A stretch of 64,000 nucleotides of DNA from contig NC_092334.1 in NCBI RefSeq assembly GCF_046630445.1, positions 102,433,501 to 102,497,500 on the forward strand. Direction: 5' to 3'. Below, piece after piece: positions 32,782 through 45,341 of this stretch; within the stretch, counting starts at the first letter, position 1; the number at the start of each line of letters is the position of its first letter. The notes beneath the pieces are model-generated. The model was not told the origin of the DNA. It did not search any database and was given only the letters and a program-made list of their open reading frames with translations. A program made the position numbers and the translations under genes. Origin of the DNA: Rutidosis leptorrhynchoides (lineage: Eukaryota; Streptophyta; Magnoliopsida; Asterales; Asteraceae).

Positions 32782-33871
32782 TGTAACGACCCGTCAAAAT
32801 CGCTATTGACGCGGCACGTTAATCATTGATTCCACAGTGAGGTTTTGACCTCTATATGATACGTTTTGATAAAATATTGCATTCATTAAAATAAGTGACT
32901 TTCTAAACATAGAAAGTTATAAACATGTGGGCAAGTGCTTAGGTATAAGCAAAACCCCGAAATACATAAGTCTTTAATTTACAGGTTGACATCACAGTCC
33001 AATTATTTATTACACAACGCAGTTTTATTTTGAATGCAATAAACTTTGTACAAAGCATGAGAGACTCCATGCAGGCAACAAGCACATCACAGCGGAAGCA
33101 TTCTAAGGACCTGAGAATAAAACATGCTAAAAAGTCAACACGGATGTTGGTGAGTTATAGGTTTAATTGCTCGAGTCATAAACATATATAAAGATAGACC
33201 ACAAGATTTCATCAAAAGTTTATCAATAGATTCTACGTAACAGAGCACCCTGGTAACTAAACTTAACGCTATAGTGATAATTACCCCATTCGTTTTAATA
33301 CACGCAAACCAACGTGTCTTAAACTCAAATAACATACGTCCGTTAAAAGGCTAGCGCTCTAGCTCGGACGGGGATGTCAAGCCCTATGGATCCATATACA
33401 ATTATTCGCGCCCACCAGTCCATATCCTATGTACTGGCAGCTACTAGTTACCAAAGCTAAGGGATTTTCGGTTTAACTCAGTGTAGAATTTTGTATGTAC
33501 TTGTGTCTTATTGCGTTTAAAATAAATTGCATGTATTCTCAGCCCAAAAATATTTAAAGTATTTAAAAAGGGAGACTATAAACTCACAGTTCAATATTGC
33601 GATTCAATATTGTAGGCAAATTGCGTAGACGTAATGATGGTAGACGACTGTATGGTTGGCCTTGGATTCAAGAACAATACCCCGAATAATATCCAATATT
33701 TCCTTAGCTTAAAGCGGTTTGAAACCCGAATTAAAACACCCTCGAATATACCTTATTATTATTAAACTTAAATTATAATTATAATTATAAATATAAATAT
33801 TGTTTACAGAAATAAGTGAAATTTTACGTCGAACAAGCTGCGTATTTATATTACTTTTCGATTTACTGTAG

Positions 33872-33921
33872 CTCATGCGATCGCATGAGTTTTCAGTGTT
33901 TTTGCCATGCGATCGCATGGC
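33872..33921. repeat. Paired palindromes with core CATGCGATCGCATG
   Basis: CTCATGCGATCGCATGAG (33872-33889) and GCCATGCGATCGCATGGC (33904-33921) are perfect 18-bp palindromes 14 bases apart. The same pair is in the other LTR at 41172-41221, and related pairs are in the Athila-like element. Confidence 0.9.
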
Positions 33922-33965
33922 CGCCTTTTCTGTTTTTGTTTGCTAGTTCGTCGACATCAAATAGT

Positions 33966-34160
33966 GTTTTACTGTAGCAAATAGTGTTTACTGTAGCAAA
34001 TAGTGTTTACTGTAGCAAATAGTGTTTTACTGTAGCAAATCACTGTAGCAAAGTCGTTTTCACTGTAGCACTGTAGCAAAATACGGTTTCACTGTAGCAA
34101 ATAGTGTTTTACTGTAGCAAAGTCATTTTTACTGTAGCAATTAATGTTTTACTGTAGGAA
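33966..34160. repeat. ACTGTAGCA minisatellite in LTR
   Basis: About ten imperfect copies of ACTGTAGCAAATAGTGTTTT. The copy in the 5' LTR (41266-41440) is slightly shorter, which explains most of the length difference between the LTRs. Confidence 0.88.
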
Positions 34161-34261
34161 AGTCGTTTTTGCTTGTACATCTTATAATATATATATATAT
34201 ATATATACATACATATATGTATATTTACATAATATTAAATCATAAAGAGAATTGGTTTATA

Positions 34262-37200
34262 TTAGTCGAAATTTTTCGGGTCATCACAGTACCTCCCCGT
34301 TAAAGAAAATTTCGTCCCGAAATTTTGAGTAGTACCTGTTTCATGAGCGATATCAGTGAACAAATGTGGATACTTTTGCTTCATTTGATCTTCACGTTCC
34401 CAAGTAAACTCGGGTCCTCGTCTTGCGTTCCAACGAACTCTAACTATCGGTATTTTGCTTTGTTTTAATTGTTTGACCTCACGGTCCATGATTTCAACAG
34501 GTTCTTCGATAAAATGGAGTTTATCATTGATTCGTATTTCGTCAAGAGGAATTACGACATCCTCTTCAGCTAAACATTTCTTCAAATTTGACACGTGAAA
34601 TGTGTTGTGAACACTACTAAGTTCTTGCGGTAGCTTTAATCGATAAGCAACTGCTCCAATTCTTTCGGTGATTTCAAAGGGTCCTACGTACCTAGGACTT
34701 AGCTTTCCTCGTTTACCGAATCGTACAACGCCTTTCCAGGGTGACACTTTCAACATGACTTTGTCGCCCACTTGAAATTCTAGCGGTTTTCTTCTTACAT
34801 CAGCATAACTCTTTTGGCGACTCATGGCCGTTTTCAATCGCTGTTGTATTTGAATGATCTTTTCGGTGGTTTCGTGAATAATTTCTGGTCCAGTAAGTTG
34901 TCTTTCTCCTACTTCACTCCAACAGATAGGAGATCTGCACTTTCTACCGTAAAGTACTTCAAATGGCGCTGCGTTGATGCTCGTATGATAACTGTTATTG
35001 TATGAAAATTCTGCCAACGGTAAGTGTCGATCCCAACTGGTTCCAAAGTCAATCACGCATTCCCGTAACATGTCTTCCAATGTTTGTATTGTTCTTTCAC
35101 TTTGACCATCTGTCTGTGGGTGATAAGCGGTGCTCATATCTAATCGAGTTCCCAATGCTTTTTGTAATGATTGCCAAAAACGTGATGTGAATCGGGTGTC
35201 GCGATCAGATATGATAGAGATGGGTACACCATGCCTGGAAACTACTTCCTTCAAATATAGGCGTGCTAATTTCTCCATACTGTCTGTCTCCTTTATTGGT
35301 AGAAAGTGAGCTGATTTAGTTAGACGATCAACTATCACCCAAATAGTATCATGACTACTTGCAGTCCTTGGCAATTTCGTAATGAAATCCATGGTTATTC
35401 TTTCCCATTTCCACTGCGGAATTTCCGGTTGTTGCAGTAATCCTGACGGCTTTTGGTGCTCAGCTTTGACCTTTGCACACGTCAAACATTTGCTTACATA
35501 AGTAGCAATTTCTGTCTTCATATTAGGCCACCAATAAAACTTTTTGAGATCGTGGTACATTTTCCCGTTTCCTGGGTGAATTGAGTACCTCGTTTTGTGT
35601 GCTTCATCCAGTACTAGTTGCCTTAGATTACCATGTTTTGGTACCCATATCCTATCAGCAAAATACAGGGTTCCATCGGCTTTTACTTCAAGCTGTTTTT
35701 CTAACCCTCTGCTCATTTCGCCTTTTTCATTTTCTTCTTTTAAAGCCTCTAACTGTGCTGCTTGAATTTGCTTTGTGAGATCAGTACGAATTGTAATATT
35801 CAAAGCTCGGACCCTAAGAGGTTTTACTCTTTCTTTTCGACTTAGGGCATCAGCTACAACATTAGCCTTTCCGGGGTGGTAACGGATTTCACAATCGTAA
35901 TCGTTTAACAACTCTACCCAGCGACGTTGCCTCATATTGAGTTGTTTTTGATCAAAAATATGCTGAAGACTCTTATGGTCAGTGTACACTGTACACTTGG
36001 TGCCATATAGATAGTGTCTCCATATTTTGAGTGCAAAAACTACTGCTCCAAGTTCTAAATCATGCGTCGTATAGTTCTTTTCATGAATTTTTAGTTGTCG
36101 TGAGGCATATGCGATGACTTTTGTGCATTGCATTAATACACATCCTAAACCTTGGCGTGAAGCATCACAATAGATCACGAAATCATCATTTCCTTCCGGT
36201 AATGACAAAATGGGTGCAGACGTTAACTTCTTCTTTAATAACTGGAATGAGGATTCCTGTTCTGTGGACCAATCATACTTCTTTCCCTTTTGAGTCAATG
36301 CAGTTAAGGGTTTGGCGATTCTAGAGAAATCTTGAATGAATCTTCGGTAGTAACCAGCAAGACCTAAGAATTGGCGAATTTGTGTTGGAGTCTTCGGGGT
36401 TTCCCATTTACTAATGGCTTCGATCTTGGCGGGGTCAACTTTAATTCCATGTTTACTGACAACATGGCCCAAAAATTGTACTTCTTGTAACCAGAAATCA
36501 CACTTCGAAAATTTTGCGTACAATTCTTCTTTCTTGAGTATCTCCAGTACCAGTCTTAAGTGTTGCTCATGTTCTTCCTTGTTCTTCGAGTAAATCAATA
36601 TGTCGTCGATAAAAACAATGACAAATTTGTCTAAATACGGTCTACAGATGCGATTCATTAGATCCATGAATACTGCTGGAGCATTAGTTAATCCAAAAGG
36701 CATGACTAGAAACTCATAGTGACCGTAACGGGTTCTGAACGCGGTTTTAGGAACATCTTCTTCCTTCACTCTCAGTTGATGATATCCGGAGCGTAGATCA
36801 ATCTTAGAATAAACACTTGATCCTTGCAATTGATCAAACAAATCATCAATCCTCGGTAATGGGTACCGATTCTTGATCGTTAATTTGTTTAATTCTCGGT
36901 AATCTATGCACATTCTCATAGATCCATCCTTCTTCTTGACGAACAGAATAGGAGCACCCCAAGGTGAAAAACTAGGACGAATAAATCCACGGTCCGATAA
37001 TTCTTGCAACTGGTCTTGTAATTCTTGCATTTCTGAAGGTGCAAGTCTATATGGAGATCGGGCTACAGGTGCAGCTCCTGGTATGAGATCAATCTGGAAT
37101 TCTACACATCTATGTGGAGGTAGCCCCGGTAATTCTTCTGGAAATACTCCGGGATATTCTCTTACAACCGGCATGTCATTAATGCTTCTTTCTTCAGTAT

Positions 37201-38752
37201 CGATCTTCTTTATGTGTGCCAGAATAGCATAACAACCTTTTCTTATAAGTTTCTGGGCCCTCATACAGCTGATAAAGTTCAGCTTTGAGTTGCTCTTCTC
37301 CCCATAAATCATTAATGACGTTTCATCCTTACGAGGGATGCGGATTGCTTTCTCAGCGCAAACAACTTCTGCTCTTGTTTTGGACATCCAGTCCATGCCA
37401 ACGATTACGTCAAAACTTCCTAATTCTACGGGTATCAAATCGATTTTGAAGGTTTCACCAGCGAGATTCATTTCGCAACCATGGCAAATTTTATCGGCTT
37501 TTATCAGTTTACCATTAGCTAATTCAATAGTATATTTATCGTCTAGAGGTAATGATGCACATTTTAGTTTAAAACTAAAGTCTTTACACATATAACTTCT
37601 ATCAGCACCCGTATCAAACATAATAGAAGCTAGTTGATTATTAACGGTAAACGTACCCGTGACAAGATTAGGATCCTCACGTGCTTTACTGGCACTAACA
37701 TTAAATGCCCTCCCATGTGCGGGTTCTTTGTTCTTCTCCTTATCAGGGCATTGATTTATAAAGTGACCAGACTTCCCGCATCCATAACATTTCTTGACAT
37801 CGGTCAATTTTGTCTTTACTTCAGAAACGGTGGCATAACAATCTTTCGCCACGTGTCCTTTCTTGTTGCACTTATCACAGACCACTTGGCAATAGCCTGC
37901 ATGATGTGTGTAACACCTTTTGCAGAACGGATGAGGTCCCTTATAGTTAGGACTTGCAGTTGCCCCATCTTGTTTACCTTTAAAAGTTTCTTGTTTCTTC
38001 AGGTGAGTACTTTTGCCCTTATAGTCTTCCCATTTCCTCTTTCCTTCAGTTGTCTTGACTTCGGTAATTGGTGCCTTAATCGAACTCTCTGTGATCTGGT
38101 CCATGAGTTGGTGTGCCATTGTCATGGCTTCCTGCATCGTATTCGGTTTGGACGATGTAACATTTCCTTTGATATTGATCGATAAACCGTCAATATACAT
38201 TTCTATCTTTCGTTTCTCGTTTGGCACCAATTCGGGACACAACAAGGCTAGTTCCATGAAACGCTTTTCATAGTTATTGAGATTCGCGCCGATAACCTTC
38301 AGATTACGTAACTCAGATTCCATTTTTCTGATCTCGTTTCGAGGACAGTACTCCTCGATTAGCATCTTTTTCAGTTCTTCCCAAGAGATATCATATGCCG
38401 TATCTATTCCTTCTGCTTTAGCATAATTGTTCCACCAAGTAAGTGCACCGTCTTGCAACGTACACGAAGCATACTTTGACTTGTCTCCGTTCGCACAATT
38501 ACTGATTTTGAAAACGGACTCCATCTTTTCAAACCATCGGGTTAGACCGACTGGTCCCTCGGTTCCACTAAACGTCTGTGGTTTGCATCCTTGAAAAGTT
38601 TTGTATGAGCATCCGTTTCGTGAATTTGTGTTTACGGCTGCTGCTTTAGCTGCTGCTTCGGCTGCTGCTTTTGCTGCTTCGGTTGCAGCAATTCTTTCAT
38701 TCACACGTTTCTCGACTAGTTGCTCAAACTCAGCATCCGACATTTGAGACAT
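34262..38752 (-). CDS. Gag-Pol polyprotein of the Tekay element (1496 aa)
   Basis: One open frame encodes in order: an Ala-rich N-terminus, the Gag core (about 60-230), zinc knuckles ([14 protein letters not shown] and [14 protein letters not shown], about 290-345), aspartic protease ([10 protein letters not shown] near 380), reverse transcriptase ([10 protein letters not shown] near 714), RNase H, integrase with the HHCC and DDE regions (about 1080-1300), and a C-terminal chromodomain ([14 protein letters not shown] near 1450). This is the Tekay/Del layout, in which the chromodomain steers integration to heterochromatin. Its length is normal for the clade. The last codons overlap the 3' LTR by 27 bases. 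Confidence 0.95.
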   Translation of the reverse strand: MSQMSDAEFEQLVEKRVNERIAATEAAKAAAEAAAKAAAVNTNSRNGCSYKTFQGCKPQTFSGTEGPVGLTRWFEKMESVFKISNCANGDKSKYASCTLQDGALTWWNNYAKAEGIDTAYDISWEELKKMLIEEYCPRNEIRKMESELRNLKVIGANLNNYEKRFMELALLCPELVPNEKRKIEMYIDGLSINIKGNVTSSKPNTMQEAMTMAHQLMDQITESSIKAPITEVKTTEGKRKWEDYKGKSTHLKKQETFKGKQDGATASPNYKGPHPFCKRCYTHHAGYCQVVCDKCNKKGHVAKDCYATVSEVKTKLTDVKKCYGCGKSGHFINQCPDKEKNKEPAHGRAFNVSASKAREDPNLVTGTFTVNNQLASIMFDTGADRSYMCKDFSFKLKCASLPLDDKYTIELANGKLIKADKICHGCEMNLAGETFKIDLIPVELGSFDVIVGMDWMSKTRAEVVCAEKAIRIPRKDETSLMIYGEKSNSKLNFISCMRAQKLIRKGCYAILAHIKKIDTEERSINDMPVVREYPGVFPEELPGLPPHRCVEFQIDLIPGAAPVARSPYRLAPSEMQELQDQLQELSDRGFIRPSFSPWGAPILFVKKKDGSMRMCIDYRELNKLTIKNRYPLPRIDDLFDQLQGSSVYSKIDLRSGYHQLRVKEEDVPKTAFRTRYGHYEFLVMPFGLTNAPAVFMDLMNRICRPYLDKFVIVFIDDILIYSKNKEEHEQHLRLVLEILKKEELYAKFSKCDFWLQEVQFLGHVVSKHGIKVDPAKIEAISKWETPKTPTQIRQFLGLAGYYRRFIQDFSRIAKPLTALTQKGKKYDWSTEQESSFQLLKKKLTSAPILSLPEGNDDFVIYCDASRQGLGCVLMQCTKVIAYASRQLKIHEKNYTTHDLELGAVVFALKIWRHYLYGTKCTVYTDHKSLQHIFDQKQLNMRQRRWVELLNDYDCEIRYHPGKANVVADALSRKERVKPLRVRALNITIRTDLTKQIQAAQLEALKEENEKGEMSRGLEKQLEVKADGTLYFADRIWVPKHGNLRQLVLDEAHKTRYSIHPGNGKMYHDLKKFYWWPNMKTEIATYVSKCLTCAKVKAEHQKPSGLLQQPEIPQWKWERITMDFITKLPRTASSHDTIWVIVDRLTKSAHFLPIKETDSMEKLARLYLKEVVSRHGVPISIISDRDTRFTSRFWQSLQKALGTRLDMSTAYHPQTDGQSERTIQTLEDMLRECVIDFGTSWDRHLPLAEFSYNNSYHTSINAAPFEVLYGRKCRSPICWSEVGERQLTGPEIIHETTEKIIQIQQRLKTAMSRQKSYADVRRKPLEFQVGDKVMLKVSPWKGVVRFGKRGKLSPRYVGPFEITERIGAVAYRLKLPQELSSVHNTFHVSNLKKCLAEEDVVIPLDEIRINDKLHFIEEPVEIMDREVKQLKQSKIPIVRVRWNARRGPEFTWEREDQMKQKYPHLFTDIAHETGTTQNFGTKFSLTGRYCDDPKNFD
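34289..34305 (-). promoter_or_regulatory. Polypurine tract of the Tekay element
   Basis: On the minus strand CTTTAACGGGGAGGTAC directly precedes the 3' LTR. Confidence 0.75.
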
Positions 38753-38903
38753 GTTTCTTCAATAAACACAACAGATATAATTTAATCATATAGAATATTA
38801 TAGGTAAAATGAGTTGTCAATAGTTAATTGTAGCATATTAATAATATGAACCGATTATTATAAAAGCCTTTTCTTCTTATTAGCATTTTATAATTATTTC
38901 TAG

Positions 38904-38923
38904 GGTATTACCTACCCGTTAAG
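38904..38923 (-). promoter_or_regulatory. Internal polypurine-tract-like motif of the Tekay element
   Basis: The minus strand reads CTTAACGGGTAGGTAATACC, between the pre-gag ORF and gag. It differs in one base from the motif at 13210-13229 of the non-autonomous element. Confidence 0.55.
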
Positions 38924-39199
38924 TTCATACATAATAGCTAGTACAAGGAATTAACTACTAAAATCCTAATAATATTCCACTATGAAAATTATAGCGAGTT
39001 ACTACATTATTATGTAATAATAATAATAAGAAGTAGTAATAATACAAATAATCATTCCATGCATTTATTATTAATAAACCAAAATAATACAATACCATAC
39101 AATACTGATATTTTACATATGCTTATTTTACATAACAAGATAGAGTATCACACATAAGCAATAAAATAGCGCATGGAAGATTTATGGTTGCGAGGTCGT

Positions 39200-39886
39200 T
39201 CATTCAGAACTATCAGAAACTTCTTCCCATTTGGTTCTCTCTGCCAATTGTTTGTGTGCACATGGTCCGACAGACATTCTAGCAGTGTATTTTATTTTTA
39301 GTTGGGGTTTTGAGGTACCCGTTGCCTCAGTGGGTTTAATACAATAAGGGTGGTTACGGATCGAATGGTCCTGTTCTTTTTTAATAATTAAGGACTTTTT
39401 ATTATTGTGGTTGTTTTTATTATCTATAGCAAGTTGGAATTTCTCCTTAGTGATCTCTTTTATTTCATTAGCGAAATCCTCCTCCTTACTCATCTCGTCT
39501 GATGACGAACTGTCTGAGTCATGTGTAGGAGAATATGATGACGAACTGCAAGAATATGTACCGGTGGTCATGAACCGAAATCTGCCAGGCGTAATCGGCA
39601 CAACCCGCCCGTCGGCGGTATATCTGGACCAATGTCCATATTTGTTTAGAAATGGACGATCCTCGTTTACTCCAGGGATCATTGGTCCATGCCAACGATA
39701 CTGTGGCTCCGGAAAACTAAAGCTGGGTGGAGCTGGAACCTCCTCTGGGTTTACCGGGAGTTGAGATTCCCCGGCTAACACAATTTCTTCTTTAATAGGT
39801 ATTGGAACGCCCTTTTCAGTTGTGGATAGAATAGATTCAGTGTCCGATTCCGAGTCGTACAAAATGATAGGATTAGAGGAAGTCAT
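39200..39886 (-). CDS. Pre-gag ORF of the Tekay element (228 aa), function unknown
   Basis: An open frame in sense orientation between the primer site and gag. It starts MTSSNPIILYDSESDTES, is rich in Ser, Asp and Glu, has a central SSSSSYSPTHDSDSSSSDE run, and ends in a more basic part. I recognise no domain. The position parallels the 148-codon ORF of the non-autonomous element at 12390-12836. It is open at full length in an otherwise whole element, which argues that it is used. Confidence 0.6.
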   Translation of the reverse strand: MTSSNPIILYDSESDTESILSTTEKGVPIPIKEEIVLAGESQLPVNPEEVPAPPSFSFPEPQYRWHGPMIPGVNEDRPFLNKYGHWSRYTADGRVVPITPGRFRFMTTGTYSCSSSSYSPTHDSDSSSSDEMSKEEDFANEIKEITKEKFQLAIDNKNNHNNKKSLIIKKEQDHSIRNHPYCIKPTEATGTSKPQLKIKYTARMSVGPCAHKQLAERTKWEEVSDSSE

Positions 39887-40067
39887 CTATCACATAATTG
39901 AAACAACAATTACGTTAGCATATTAATATATCACATATAATGTTTTTGACCAAATAATAAGCAAAAATCAGTAAAAACAGATATGGTCATAGTCCAGACT
40001 CACTAATGCATCCTAACAATTACCAGTTAAACACACTAATGTAATTTCTGGTTCCCTATGACCTCAA

Positions 40068-40079
40068 GCTCGGATACCA
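40068..40079 (-). promoter_or_regulatory. Primer binding site of the Tekay element
   Basis: The minus strand reads TGGTATCCGAGC next to the 5' LTR, one base different from the site at 11935-11946. Confidence 0.85.
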
Positions 40080-40081
40080 AC

Positions 40082-41565
40082 TGTAACGACCCGTCAAAAT
40101 CGCTATTGACGCGGCACGTTAATCATTGATTCCACAGTGAGGTTTTGACCTCTATATGATACGTTTTGATAAAATATTGCATTCATTAAAATAAGTGACT
40201 TTCTAAACATAGAAAGTTATAAACATGTGGGCAAGTGCTTAGGTATAAGCAAAACCCCGAAATACATAAGTCTTTAATTTACAGGTTGACATCACAGTCC
40301 AATTATTTATTACACAACGCAGTTTTATTTTGAATGCAATAAACTTTGTACAAAGCATGAGAGACTCCATGCAGGCAACAAGCACATCACAGCGGAAGCA
40401 TTCTAAGGACCTGAGAATAAAACATGCTTAAAAGTCAACACGGATGTTGGTGAGTTATAGGTTTAATTGCTCGAGTCATAAACATATATAAAGATAGACC
40501 ACAAGATTTCATCAAAAGTTTATCAATAGATTCTACGTAACAGAGCACCCTGGTAACTAAACTTAACGCTATAGTGATAATTACCCCATTCGTTTTAATA
40601 CACGCAAACCAACGTGTCTTAAACTCAAATAACATACGTCCGTTAAAAGGCTAGCGCTCTAGCTCGGACGGGGATGTCAAGCCCTATGGATCCATATACA
40701 ATTATTCGCGCCCACCAGTCCATATCCTATGTACTGGCAGCTACTAGTTACCAAAGCTAAGGGATTTTCGGTTTAACTCAGTGTAGAATTTTGTATGTAC
40801 TTGTGTCTTATTGCGTTTAAAATAAATTGCATGTATTCTCAGCTCAAAAATATTTAAAGTATTTAAAAAGGGAGACTATAAACTCACAGTTCAATATTGC
40901 GATTCAATATTGTAGGCAAATTGCGTAGACGTAATGATGGTAGACGACTGTATGGTTGGCCTTGGATTCAAGAACAATACCCCGAATAATACCCAATATT
41001 TCCTTAGCTTAAAGCGGTTTGAAACCCGAATTAAAACACCCTCGAATATACCTTATTATTATTAAACTTAAATTATAATTATAATTATAAATATAAATAT
41101 TGTTTACAGAAATAAGTGAAATTTTACGTCGAACAAGCTGCGTATTTATATTACTTTTCGATTTACTGTAGCTCATGCGATCGCATGAGTTTTCAGTGTT
41201 TTTGCCATGCGATCGCATGGCCGCCTTTTCTGTTTTTGTTTGCTAGTTCGTCGACATCAAATAGTGTTTTACTGTAGCAAATAGTGTTTTACTGTAGCAA
41301 ATAGTGTTTTACTGTAGCAAATCACTGTAGCAAGTCGTTTTCACTGTAGCACTGTAGCAAAATACGGTTTCACTGTAGCAAATAGTGTTTTACTGTAGCA
41401 AAGTCATTTTTACTGTAGCAATTAATGTTTTACTGTAGGAAAGTCGTTTTTGCTTGTACATCTTATAATATATATATATATATACATACATATATGTATA
41501 TTTACATAATATTAAATCATAAAGAGAATTGGTTTATATTAGTCGAAATTTTTCGGGTCATCACA
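40082..41565 (-). repeat. 5' LTR of the Tekay element
   Basis: 1484 bp, almost identical to 32782-34288, with the same palindrome pair (41172-41189, 41204-41221) and minisatellite. Confidence 0.92.
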
Positions 41566-43430
41566 GTAGCTATTATAAAATAAGTGCAAAGTTGTTGTCC
41601 TTAAGGATTCGCAAGGTGGTACCTCAACTTATCGGCTCGGAACAAAGTGCCTTTCTTGATGATAGGTATATTCTTGATGGGGTTTTGGTTGCAAATGAGG
41701 TGGTTGATGATCTCAAAATAAAAAAAAAAAAAAAAAAAAAAAACGGGCTCATTTTTAAGGTGGATTTCGAGAAAGCTTTTGACTCGCTTAATTGGAATTA
41801 TTTGCTAGAGGTGATGAAATGCATGGGGTCTGGTATTAAATGGCGTAAATGGATTGCCTCGTGTCTTCATTCGGCTACTATTTCCATCCTTATCAATGGT
41901 TCTCCTACCAAAGAGTTTTGCCTTAAAAGGGGCGTGCGACAAAGCGATCCCCTCTCACCTTTCCTTTTCATTATCACGGCGGAAGGTCTTAACATTCTAA
42001 CGAAAGTTGAGGTAGAGAAAGGTTTGTACAAAGGTGTCGAGATCGGTAAACACAAGGTTATCATTTCCCATTTGCAATACGCGGATGACACTATTTTTTT
42101 TTCGGGAAATGGAGTAGGCGAAACGCACGTAATCTGATGTATTTGTTGGAGTGTTTCAAGCAGGCTTCAGGTTTGAAGGTGAACTATAATAAAATTCAAC
42201 TCTATGGTGTCGGCATTAGAAACCCCGATGTCGAAGCGCTTGCGTCGTGGTGTTCGTGTCTAGCCGGTAAATTGCCTTTCATTTACTTGTGCCTTCCCGT
42301 GGGTAATAAGATGAAGAAATTGAATGATTGGTCCCCGGTGATCGAGAAATTCAACAAGCGGTTAGCGGATTGGAGAGCTAAGATGATTTCATGTGGTGGT
42401 CAGTTAACTCTTGTTAAGTCGGATCTCTCTAGTCTACCTCTTTACTACTTCTCGCTCTTTCGTGCCCCTCCTTGTGTGCTAAAACATCTCGAGAGTGTGA
42501 GACGTATTTTATTTTGGGGCGGGTCGGGTAAAAATTTGAAACATCTCGAGAGTGTGAGACGTATTTTTTTTAGTGGGGGTTCAAAACCGAAACTAACACT
42601 TTGTGGGTTAACGTTATTCGTAGCATTTATGGTACTAACGGAGGTCTTGTGTTTGGTAATATGCTTGCTCGGAAACCAAATGCTAGCCTTTGGTATTCTA
42701 TTTGTGATGCAGGAAAAGCGGTGGATGGATTAGGGGTCCCTTTCTATAATTCATTCTCTCGTTCGATCGGGGATGGGGAAGACATTTCTTTTTGGGATGA
42801 CACATGGGTGGGGGATCAATGTTTCAAATCGAAGTTCAAGAGGTTGTATTGGCTAGAGATCAACAAAAATATCAATATTCGTAACAAGCTGGCGGAATTT
42901 GCGGATAATGGGCTAGGGTCCTGGGCCTACACTCCTTCGGGCCGAACTGGATCTGAGTTGGATAAATTAGTTGGGCTGTTAAGGCCCATCTCGCTGACTG
43001 TTGGGAAAAAAGATGGATGGTTGTGGCTGTTAGATGCGAAGGGTTTTTACACGGTTAAGAAGGCTTCATTGCTAATTGATCAAGCAATGCTAGCAAGAGA
43101 TTCAAATCCATTAGAAACTTTTCGTAATAGCTTGGTTCCTAAAATAATGGAGGTTTTCATATGGCAGGCGAGATTGGGTCGTATACCGGTGAGAGTGGAA
43201 TTGGATAAAAGGGGAATTGATTTAAATAGTGTCCGGTGTCCTATTTGTGATGGTCATTTAAAGACCGTGGAGCATATCCTATTCTCTTGTCAAGTTGCAA
43301 AAGATATATGGTTGAAAGTGCTTCATTGGTGGGGTTATAGCTCAACAATCTTCGGGTATGGGGATGTTTTTAGTGGTACTTTCGGTAACCTTGCTTATGA
43401 CAATAAAAAAAGCGTTTTGGCAAGTGGTGT
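41566..43430 (+). pseudogene. LINE (L1-type) ORF2 fragment, 5' part
   Basis: The sequence opens inside the reverse transcriptase (YYKISAKLLSLRI, then GSEQSAFLDDRYILDG). It shows KVDFEKAFDSLNW, RGVRQSDPLSPF and QYADDTIFF, then the zinc-binding C-terminal region (CPICDGHLKTVEHILFSC, 43235-43290). It is worn: a frame change near 42130, a 58-bp local duplication around LKHLESVRRI (42480-42570) next to a missing stretch, and an A22 run (41722-41743) expanded in the coding part. The 5' end stops exactly at the Tekay LTR, and the sequence is split at 43430 by the Athila-like element. It continues at 57808. Confidence 0.88.
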
Positions 43431-45315
43431 TGATAGTGCTCCAATTGAACATATATTTAGTCGCAATATCATCCCATTATGTAAAGCTTTTAGTTACTAT
43501 TGTTCTATTTTTATGTAATAATCGTTTAAATAAATAAGTACGAAGACTGAAGACGCAAATGACGATTTGAAGACGCAAATGACCAAAAAGCTCAAAAGTA
43601 TAAGATACAATCCAAGTGGTTCCATTTATTGATGAGAAACGTCTAAAATTTACAAGAGTACAAGCCGCGGAACGCAAAGTACAAGATATCTACGCGTACG
43701 AAAGGACGTTCGAAAATCCGGAACCGAGACATGAACTGAGCGTCAACGCGCGAGTCAACGGACCTAAAATTACCAGTCAACTATGCACAAGAATATAATA
43801 TAATATATATATAATTATATAAAATTATATATATTATATTATATATTATTTTAAAACAAGCCGCCCACGTTTAATAGAAGGATGTATGCTGGCCAGCCTG
43901 TCCATGCGATCGCAATGAAATAACAAAGGGAACCCATGCGATCGCATGGCTCCCAAACTCAGATCACATCTATAAAAGGCCAACGAATTGGACGAGTAAT
44001 ACACACCTCTTCACACTCTTTCTTTCTTTCTCTGTAATTTATATTTATATTTATATTTATAATATTAAGTTTAATAATAATTGGGTTATTGTAAGAAATG
44101 TTTTAAGGTTTTGTAAGTCGAAACTCTGTCCGTGTAACGCTACGCGATAAATAATCACTGTAAGCTATGTTCTTCCTTTTTAAATTAATGTCTCGTAACT
44201 AAGTTATTATTATGCTCAATTGAACCGAAGTAATCGTGATGTTAGGCTAAATATTAAGACGGAGTTATTGGATTTTGTACCATAATTAGGGTTTGGACAA
44301 AAGACCGACACTTGTGAACATTGGACTATTGACTATTAATAGGTGGGGGATATTGTCTAATTGAATGACAACTCATTGGATCCTGTCGAACCTATCTTCA
44401 AATTAGTTAATCTAATAATTATTAAATTAATTACGAATGTCCTATTTAGTGACGTTTATACGACATCGTTTACAATCATTTAATTAATCAATTGGATTGG
44501 GTAATTGATTATTCATTATGGCCAAGTGAATAAATTAATGTATCATGGACTAATTAAAACAGGGGTGGATTACATACAAGGATAATTGGTGTAATTGTTA
44601 ACAAAGTATTAAAACTTTGGATTACATGCAGTCGATAACCTGGTGTAATTATTAACAAAGTATTAAAACCTTGTTACAGTTCGAATCCCTAATTAGTTGG
44701 AATATTTGACTTCGGGAATAAGGTTAATTTGACGAGCATATTATAATTATGACCGATGGACTATTATGGGCAAAACCCATATAAGTATCAAATAAGCCAG
44801 GACAAAGGACAATTAACCCAGAGTAATAAATTAAAATCAAAATGTCAAACATCATGGTTACGGAAGTTTAAATAAGCATAATACTTTTATTTCATATTTC
44901 ATCGTACATTTATTTACTGTCATTTTAATTACTGCAATTTACTTTATCGCAATTTAAATTCTGTCATTTATATTATTGTCATTTATCTTTACGCTTAAAA
45001 TATAAAATCGACAAACCGGTCATTAAAAGGTAAAACCCCCCTTTTATATATTATTATTACTATATATAATTTTATATATTTTATATAAATATAGTTGTTA
45101 AAAATATAGTACGTAATCACTAGCTCCCTGTGGAACGAACCGGACTTACTAAAAATTACACTACTCTACGATTAGGTACACTGCCTATAGTGTTGTAGCA
45201 AGGTTTCGGTATATCCATTCTATAAATAAATAAATAACTTCTGTAAATTGTATCGTATTTAATAGTATTTCGTAATAAAATTAATAGTATTTCGTATACA
45301 CCGCTGCACACATCA
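43431..45315 (+). repeat. 5' LTR of the Athila-like element
   Basis: 1885 bp. It carries a palindrome pair (about 43902-43917, worn, and 43934-43949, perfect), a TATA box (CTATAAAAGGC, 43970-43980) about 20 bases downstream of the pair, and a CTTTCTTTC pyrimidine tract after it. Confidence 0.92.
43902..43980 (+). promoter_or_regulatory. LTR promoter: palindrome pair plus TATA box
   Basis: Two CATGCGATCGCATG-type sites lie within 70 bases upstream of TATAAAAGG (43971). The 3' LTR has the same layout at 56172-56249. The fixed distance to the TATA box suggests these palindromes belong to the transcription control region (U3). Confidence 0.65.
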
Positions 45316-45323
45316 AGTATTTT

Positions 45324-45341
45324 TGGCGCCGCTACCGGGGA
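45324..45341 (+). promoter_or_regulatory. Primer binding site, tRNA-Asp type
   Basis: TGGCGCCGCTACCGGGGA lies nine bases after the 5' LTR and matches the Athila-clade primer site. Confidence 0.88.

Larger units (their letters stand above)
32782..34288 (-). repeat. 3' LTR of the Tekay element
   Basis: On the plus strand it runs TGTAACGACCC to GGGTCATCACA, so the LTR ends form an extended inverted repeat. It contains paired palindromes (33872-33889 and 33904-33921) and an ACTGTAGCA-based minisatellite (33966-34160). Confidence 0.92.
32782..41565 (-). mobile_element. Tekay-clade Ty3 chromovirus, looks whole and young
   Basis: LTRs of 1507 and 1484 bp enclose 5.8 kb with one long gag-pol frame ending in a chromodomain, a pre-gag ORF, a tRNA-Met-type primer site and a purine tract. 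Outside the short tandem array the two LTRs show only about four differences that I noticed, so the insertion, or the last exchange between its LTRs, is probably under 0.2 million years old at usual plant rates. There is no target duplication (GACTC on the left, GTAGC on the right), and the two flanks belong to different broken elements. Confidence 0.93.

Noticed and set aside
36906-38273. Plus-strand frames of 67-183 codons opposite gag-pol
   Set aside because: Shadows of the 1496-codon frame on the other strand.
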